A DNA stretch of 64,000 bases, taken from contig NC_072896.1 of the NCBI RefSeq assembly GCF_027943255.1, positions 67,846,501 through 67,910,500 on the forward strand, written 5' to 3'. A program made the translations under genes and the position numbers. Shown piece by piece: positions 57,056 through 64,000 of the stretch. The notes below the pieces were generated by a model. The model saw only the letters and a program-made list of their open reading frames with translations. It was not told the origin of the DNA and searched no databases. The DNA comes from Anastrepha obliqua (lineage: Eukaryota; Arthropoda; Insecta; Diptera; Tephritidae). Every line of letters begins with the position of its first letter. Position 1 is the first letter of the stretch.

Positions 57056-60000
57056 GTTGTTTGAGATTCCTAACTTCGTGTTCTTGCTGAACTCAGGGAA
57101 AAAATAAGGAAAAATGGACCAGATAAATTATGTCTCCTCTACCAAGACAATACACCGACACGTTCCACATTATCTGTCAACAGTGACGTGGGTGCCGATA
57201 CGCGAGAGCGAGGACTTTTTGCCTCTTTATCCAGTTTGAAGAAGGCAGAACTAACAGCGTGGTTGTTAAGGCCTATGATGTCAATATCACCGGTATACGT
57301 CAACAATTGCACGCTCTTATAAAAGCGTATACTTCATCATTCTCCTATGGTTAAATCTGCAGTAAAAGCAACAAGCTTTGGGGCAGTTAGAGTTTTGATG
57401 GGGGCAGCTAGAGTTTTGACTCTGACAACAGAACACTTCTAGTTTTGCTTTATACATTGACGTCAACTCTTAGATTACTGCATATACCTTTATGCATTTC
57501 TATAAGGCGATAAACATTATTTGTCATTGATTTTTTCCATTTATTTCCCGCTAGCGTTTGTCAGAGTTCATCCCGGAACATACGGTTTCCTACTTAATGA
57601 TTGATCCAAATGGTCAAGCCTGTAAGCATTTGCTTGGACGTCATCCATAAAAAGAGTTCACAGACCCATAATTCCTTCAGCGGAGCTTTGTTAGCTGCTA
57701 CAAATTTAAATCACGTATCGCTTGACAGCGATATGCATCCGTTTTTGGAATCAATAGAACACTTTTAACTACCCCTTTATATGTAGTGCTTAACGTTATA
57801 CTAAGTGGTACCCGTTGACAATGCAGACAAATCTGACATGCCAATCAGTATAAGGTCTCTTTATATTTGCCTTAAACTACGAGTACTTCAAATTCTTTAA
57901 AAAATGTCAGTGTACCCACCGATATATACCTTTATCTCTCCCTCAATAGAGGTATGGACGGGATCCAGTGAACCTGTTCACAGATTAACTCAAGGAGATG
58001 TTAACCAGCTGCGGAAGGGATCATCTTAGTTCAAATATTTCCAATTTTCCAACCTTGTTTCATATAATTAAAGCACAATGGCAGGAATAAAGTCACCGTC
58101 TAAGTGAGCCATCCTCCTTCGGAGGCAATCATCTCAGCTAACCCAGCCTAAACTAACCTAACTTTCCCTAAAGATTCAACACTGAGTATAGCTCATACAC
58201 GTAATATTTTTCCAAATTATTATATTCCTACTTGTGTTTGGTATTTAAACTCAAATGCCCTTCAAAGTCTTTTAAATGCATAGAAATTAAATAGTCGTAT
58301 AAGACTTTTTGTCAACAAGAGAGCAGCTGCCAACAGAACAGAACAAGATTGAGAGCATTTCAACGCCTCTTCAATACACATCCAACTAAGAGAGCATCCC
58401 CTGCAGTGAAATACCAAACTACTCAGCAAATATCCGGTCCGGGAGTGGGCACAATTGTACTAGTTACAAAATTACCTATTGGAGCCACATGCAAACCAAA
58501 TACTCTTTTCAAATGGGAGTGCTTCACACCGTTAAGGCTATGGCGATGGATTATAGCCAAAATAAAAAATGTATAAATGCTTTTTTCATAATTAATTTGA
58601 ATGTATTGGATGAAAATTTTCATTATTTTTCATCCTTATGAAATTATTTTTCAATTATGGAAATTGGAAAAGAACTATTTTGTGTAATATATATTAAAAA
58701 AAATAGAATTAAAAACAAACGCCGCGAACTTATTTGAAATTTGCAAAAAACAATGGGAATTTGCGTGTCGTACTTGATTGTCGTCCACATTTATGGGAAT
58801 CACTTCAGTCCAAACGACTTTTCTTCTTCAGGAGCTACTTGGAGCACATATTACCAAATTCTTAGATACTTTTACCTAATTTTCTTCCGATGGGTTAATG
58901 GAGAAAACTATTAACACATATGTTGGTGAAGTCAAGCATCTGAGCAGTGAAGCCTAAAAAACCAGTTTCTACTTATTCCAAAGATTTTTCGCTCTATCAA
59001 TGAAAGGAGAGATATGTTATATTATAAGATCAAATACCAAATGTAATAACAGAATTTTTTTAGATAAAAATGAGTAAAAATAAAATCATATTAAGTCAAA
59101 CCTCGAATTAAAAGATAAGAACCAATTTCGTGTAATTTTTCAAAAGATATATTAACAAAATATTTTTGGAACCTTCGTTTGTAATTTTTTATTTACTTTT
59201 TTAACTCAATCAAAACTGTTGATTTTTGACACAAATTGGACTAGAATGCTTTGTATCTACAATGGACTAGTTTATTAATGGTATAATGTTGATGCAGAGA
59301 CTGACTAGTTCTTTGCTGACTCATAGACTTGTATTTCGTATTGATAGCCGACGAATCATTTCAGCTACGAGCCAAACTAGTACTATTTCTGTTATTGGGT
59401 GATAATGCAATGCGACCTCTGATGTGAGTCCATTGTGCTTAAGCAACCTAGTAAAAGGGTAGTTCATAATTAGTAGTTTTGACTGCAGGAACTATACTAG
59501 AGTGCAAATGCAAAGTAAGTAAGAGTACCAAACCCTATTTAGGGCACGCGCTCAAATCTCTCCTTACAGCAATGCACATTTCCTTTTTAATTGCTACATA
59601 TGCGACAAAAAGAAAGGAGCGCAAGACACATTCAAATGTGCACAATAAACGCCTTCAATTTTCGCCGCTTTGTTGTCGTTGTTAGTTTTGTGGTGATCTT
59701 GGCGCACGCACTTGAAGATCAGCCCTAAATGCCAATGCAGTGCTACTCACCAGAAATTGCAAATAAATTTCGAGTATTCTCGTATTTACACATATGAATT
59801 GAAGTACAACATCAAAGGAGCAAGCAGAAGGGGCGCTTATTGTGTTGATCCTTCCGGTATATCACGCTGCAGACGGCCGTCTTAAGGCGGAGAGTAAATT
59901 GAAACAGGAAGCAAGGTGTGCGCATAACGCAATCGAAACGAATGGAGAGCTGGCGGGATCATTGTTAAGATTTGTTAAATACTCAAAGTGGTGTGCGCTT

Positions 60001-61560
60001 ATGAGCAGCTGCCGCCGACACAAATCAAAAGCCGCCCGTATAATAAGCGTACCACAAAAGCTAAGTGCAATGCTTAAGGAATGAGTAAAAATTATATTTA
60101 AGAATATTCAGAAAACAAAGCGTGCGTGTAATGATCACTTTACTACTTTTTTTATATTGAACCGGTTCTAGCGCCACCCTTCTGCTACAAAAACACCTAC
60201 ATGCTTATGTATGCGCTCACTCGCCGCTCATCAGCAATCACATTTAAGGACATGTGCCAGAAGGAGTAATATGAACGGCAAAACGGTTGTTGCAAGCATC
60301 TTTTGCGCAAGCGTGTTGTAGCACCTTGAGTTGGGCGTATTCACGATTTCAATCAAGGATGTCTTCAGCCCACTTTCCTAGCCATCCTACATAATATTTT
60401 GCTTCCTTCGTGCATAGTAGTTACACACATTTAGCATTTTGGCAGGCGTATCCTTGTTTTTTTCTTGCATCACTTCAAGACAATAACGTCACTGGTATTT
60501 GAGTTCGCATTTCTTATGTCGCAATTGTCGAATCGAGTGGAATTTCAATTTCGCTTTCGTAGCAGTCACCGGAAACGCTTGCTTGTTTCACGAGCCAAAC
60601 AAATGAATCGCTGAATGTTCGTATGTATGTATGTATACCTATTTGGAAGGAACGTAGAGCTCTTTGAATACGCATCGTGCGGTCGTTGACACATGGCTTT
60701 TGTCTTCGCCGTTGCTGTGGTGGTGGCATTGGCGGTGGCGGTTACACTATACGTGCTTCCAATACTCATAGGTAGCTGGCACACTCTATTCTTGTTCCTG
60801 TTGGCATTGGCATTCAAATCTGTCTTAGCATATCCTGTGTGTGGTTATGTGAGTACGCGTTTGAATATCCTGACTACCTTTTACAAGTTCATTTATTTAT
60901 TTACAACACCATTAACTAACTGATTGACATGTCTGTTGGGCTATGCGGATCCGCGCCTATTATTATGCTTGCGCTTCTGGCGCGTGCACAATTTCCGGTT
61001 AATTATAATTATGAGCAGCAGCAGCAGTAACGGAGTTTTGGTTAAACTATCGGCAGCGTCTGTGCCGCTAAATGATTCTTAAAGTTCATTTGAAATGTGC
61101 AAAATGGTCCCACTCTGTTGTTTGTTCAATTATAATTACGAAACGAAAGCGAAATTTTCTTCTCTTTCAACTGACTGGCGCATGCCCGAACTGCGGCGGG
61201 AGTTTTTCTGATGCATGTTTTGTTCTCTTCTTTAATCCAATGTCAACATGTCAAAGCGACTTTCAATTTTTTTATGGAAATGACAAGCATTTGCAAAATG
61301 TCAAGCTATGAGGATATGAAGTTGAGCGAGATATCTACAGAGGTAATACTTTTCAGTGGCTCTGCTGCATAGATCCGACTTACAGCGTTTTCGAAATTTT
61401 CATAAGCACGAGCCTAGCAAAGCCATTGAAAATTATTAAGTGCGCAACTAAGTTCTCGCTGTTTGCCAATAGATGCCGCCAGCATCTGTGCTAGTCGATT
61501 CCAACATAATCTAAACTTCATAAACCAAGCTTAGACATAGTGATTTTGTTTTGGTATCAT
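57056..61560. other. non-coding stretch, weak LINE-tail trace
   Basis: No gene supported. About 58080-58170 (GTGAGCCATCCTCCTTCGGA... CCTAAACTAACCTAAC) resembles a LINE 3' UTR with a CTAAC-type end, but no coding part adjoins it. Poly-G/T-rich GGTGGTGGCATTGGCGGTGG occurs at 60718-60740. Other frames of 60-83 codons lack domains. Confidence 0.45.
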
Positions 61561-61570
61561 ATACTTTTGG

Positions 61571-61990
61571 TTTTGTGAAAATGTCGGATTTTGTGCCGAA
61601 TAATCGCCATTTGCGGGAAGTGTTGATTTTCCTCTTTCATTCGAAAAAAACGGCGGCTGAAGCGCATCGAGAGCTACAAAAAGTTCATGGAGATGTTGCT
61701 TTAAGTGAAACAACGTGCCAGGATTGGTTCCGTCGCTTCAAAGACGGTGATTTTAATGTTGACGACCGTCCGCGTGAAGGAACGCCAAAAACCTTCGAAG
61801 ATGCTGAATTGGAGGCCTTGCTCAATGAGGATCCGTAAACCAAGGGATGTTGAACATCATTTTTTCGCCTGTGAACAACAGTTCCAGGAAGGGTTTTCTT
61901 CATCGCATCGTGAGGGGTGATGAAAAATGGATTCATTACAGCAATCCAAAGAAAAGAAAATCATGGGAACATGGGGTATGTATGTTAACA
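61571..61990 (+). pseudogene. mariner transposase N-terminal part, internally deleted
   Basis: Begins with an ATG at 61581 (MSDFVPNNRHLREVLIFLFH), then KKTAAEAHRELQKVHGDVAL, CQDWFRRFKDGDFNVDDRPR, EGTPKTFEDAELEALLNEDP and a stop. The second helix-turn-helix is deleted. Another frame continues KPRDVEHHFFACEQQFQE, and a third GDEKWIHYSNPKKRKSW, the first catalytic block, at about 61917-61965. The rest of the nuclease is missing. No inverted repeats seen. Confidence 0.82.
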
Positions 61991-62943
61991 CATATTCGTC
62001 TCAATGACGAAAATTCGCAAACAATCGTCATTTGGATATTACATAAAATAATAGACTCTTGTTCTTATAATGCTAAATAAAATCAATTCTAATTTTAAAA
62101 ATCCACAAAAAATAGAACTAGCTATGTGTGCGACTTTTGCAATATTCCCGTATTCATACTATAACATGTTTCGAACAGTACCACTCACTGAAGAATTAAA
62201 AATTATTTATAAAACTCGAAAGTAATTTCACTGCATCTAATGAAAAAATTACAATACCATTTGTTTCGAAGTAATTAGCATCAACTTTTTTTAATTTAAT
62301 TTTTTGAACTTCAGAAAACCAAAAAATAAAAATTGTATATAAAGACAATGTTCCTTTATTTCCTTGGCTATAAATTGAATAAAAAAATGATGCAACGTTA
62401 CAATTTAGTGTCGTTCCTGGTCGGAACATAGATAGAAGCCTGCGTTTCTTGGGTAATTTGGTTTTACGGCTGAGCTGCCAACCCTGCCAAACACCACGTA
62501 CGTCAGTGGAGAACGCAAAGGTAAATACATCTTAAGACATCAAGTTCTACCTGTCATATTACATTTTTTATAGCAAGCCGCTTGTTCCAAGTACAGACAC
62601 GTCCTTTCGACCGTATCTCACATAATGAATCAGACATCGAGGAAAGTACATTTTTTAACGAAGTTTAATCACCGACCTGTATGGTACGCGGGAAATATTT
62701 CATTTCTCTCCTACCCATATCTGAGAGGCATTTCCCTATCCGCCATCTGAGGACGCGCTCTCTAAGAATAACATGCTCCCCCGAGACGGCAAATTTGATT
62801 TCTATCATTTTCTTAAATTTCACTGAAAAATATATGATCTTGAACAAGTTATGTGGTTTTTATATAGGCCATATCATTTCTACAGATAGTGTCAAAAAAT
62901 GCTGGGAATTGAGGTGTAGAAAATTACCGGACGAATGTGTAGG

Positions 62944-63995
62944 TACTACTGTGGGCAAAAAGTAAAGTGAATTTATTTGTCAAACTTCACGGAAAAATGT
63001 TTATAAGTGGTACAAAGACTTCAAAGAGGGTCGAGAACGTGTTGATGACTTGGAGCGCTCCGGACGACCATCGACGTCAACAGATCACCAACACGTCAAT
63101 AAAGTGAAGGAGTTAGTGCTCAAAAATCGTCGGTTGACTGTTAAAGACCTTACTGATATGATCGGAATATCAGAAGGATCTGTGAAAACCATTTTGAAAG
63201 ACCATTTGGGCCTACGAAAAGTCAAATCTCGTTTGATACCGAAAACTCTCAATTTCTTGGAAAAAAGTCGTCGCGTTGATGTGTGTGAAACAATGCTTTC
63301 AGACTATCAGGACAAGCTCAAATGCATCATTACGGGAGATGAGACTTGGATTTATGCTTACGACCCTGAAACAACCGACCAATTAAGCGAATATCGTGCT
63401 AAAGGCGAGGCCAGACCGAAAAGAGCACGTCAAAGTCGTTCAAAAATAAAGGTCATGATGACAATTTTTTTCGATTTTCGTGGTATGGTGCACTATGAAT
63501 TCCTTCCACCTGGCCAAACTGTTAATAAGGAATATTATTTGAGCGTTATGCGTTGTTTACGTGAAGCAATTCGTCTAAAAAGACCAGAATTATGGGCCAA
63601 CAAGTCTTGGTTTTTGCATCACGATAATGCACCGTCTCACACTGCACTCGTTCTTTGTGACCATTTCGGCAAAAATTACACGCATATCGTTCCGCAACCA
63701 CCGTATTCGCCTGATTTGGCTTCGTGTGACTTCTGGCTATTCCCAAAGCTCAAGAGACCAATCCGGGGAACGCGTTTCGAGTCGATTGAGGAGATAAAAG
63801 CTGAATCGAAGAATGGCTGATGTCTATACCGGAAATGGACTATTTGCCATGTTTCGGGGATTGGAAAAATCGTTGGCATAAGTGTATTTCATCGAAAGGG
63901 GATTATTTTGAAAGGGGATGAAATTGATTTACAAGAATAAATAAAGATTATTCATTTTACAACCAAATTCACCTTACTTTTTGCCCACATTAGTA
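62944..63995 (+). mobile_element. mariner element with near-perfect ends, 1048 bp
   Basis: Spans 62946-63993 between TA at 62944-62945 and 63994-63995. The 29-base inverted repeats begin CTACTGTGGGCAAAAAGTAA and, reversed from the right, CTAATGTGGGCAAAAAGTAA, with two mismatches in all. The element is about 250 bp shorter than a usual 1.3-kb mariner, because the region between the left repeat and codon ~50 of the gene is deleted. It is the youngest-looking element in the window. Confidence 0.93.
62976..63938 (+). pseudogene. mariner transposase, N-terminally deleted, catalytic triad intact
   Basis: Readable sequence starts close to the left repeat (CQTSRKNVYKWYKDFKEGRE) and is open through 63817. 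It includes LTVKDLTDMIGISEGSVKTI (second HTH), ITGDETWIYAYDPETTDQLS (first Asp), IKVMMTIFFDFRGMVHYEFL, GQTVNKEYYLSVMRCLREAI, WFLHHDNAPSHTALVL (second Asp) and PPYSPDLASCDFWLFPKLKR (third Asp), with DD34D spacing. A one-base shift near 63800 breaks the C-terminus; the other frame continues SIPEMDY...CFGDWKNRWHKC and a stop near 63936. The first ~50 residues, including the initiator ATG and first HTH, are gone. Confidence 0.93.
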
Positions 63996-64000
63996 TGTGA

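Noticed and set aside
60514..60923. Alanine/valine-rich frames near GGTGGTGGCATTGG
   Set aside because: Low-complexity trinucleotide repeat; residues reflect the repeat and not a protein family.

Overview
The window looks like nuclear DNA of a higher (brachyceran) fly. The evidence is AT-rich sequence dotted with ACATATGTAT-type microsatellites and CAA/CAG-rich stretches, and transposon families usual for acalyptrate flies: mariner/Tc1, DD41D 'rosa/visitor'-like elements (named from the fruit fly Ceratitis rosa, as I recall), R1-, I- and jockey-like LINEs, Helitrons, piggyBac and PIF/Harbinger. A tephritid fruit fly is my best guess, not proven. I found no host protein-coding gene, no functional tRNA or rRNA gene, and no bacterial-type feature.

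Almost everything recognisable is mobile DNA, most of it broken and much of it nested. Region 1-8 kb has a LINE RNase H tail with a (CTAC)n end, a mariner with both terminal repeats (3441-4740), two jockey-like LINE 3' ends lying tail to tail, and degraded mariner, RTE-like and DD41D remnants. Region 8-16 kb is mostly empty apart from a broken Tc1-like gene flanking a LINE fragment. Region 16-28 kb holds an RTE-like LINE end, a family of tRNA-derived SINEs, a mariner split by a truncated R1-like LINE with an 8-bp target duplication, a piggyBac relic, a Tc1-like element with both ends (22335-23681), a 716-bp TTAA-flanked non-autonomous element, and a Helitron/Helentron-type endonuclease remnant.

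Region 29-41 kb has a jockey-like LINE interrupted by a DD41D fragment, a fold-back element, a mariner interrupted by an RTE-like LINE, and an I-like LINE interrupted by a 1649-bp Helitron that carries seven 129-bp tandem repeats in a three-unit higher-order pattern. It ends with a longer DD41D copy (39988-40921). Region 42-48 kb holds LINE and mariner scraps, a short retroposed insert with a 19-bp duplication, and an R1-like ORF1 whose 5' side carries a 925-bp PIF/Harbinger deletion derivative (46603-47533). Region 50-64 kb contains three more mariners, an R1-like reverse transcriptase remnant with a YADD box, and at the right edge the best preserved element: a 1048-bp mariner (62946-63993) with near-perfect inverted repeats and an open frame that keeps all three catalytic aspartates.

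The genes do not form a pathway. What can be read is insertion order: LINEs hit by Helitron, Harbinger and DD41D elements, and mariners hit by LINEs. The stretches between the elements show no gene I can support. They could be intergenic DNA or introns of a gene whose exons lie outside the window.
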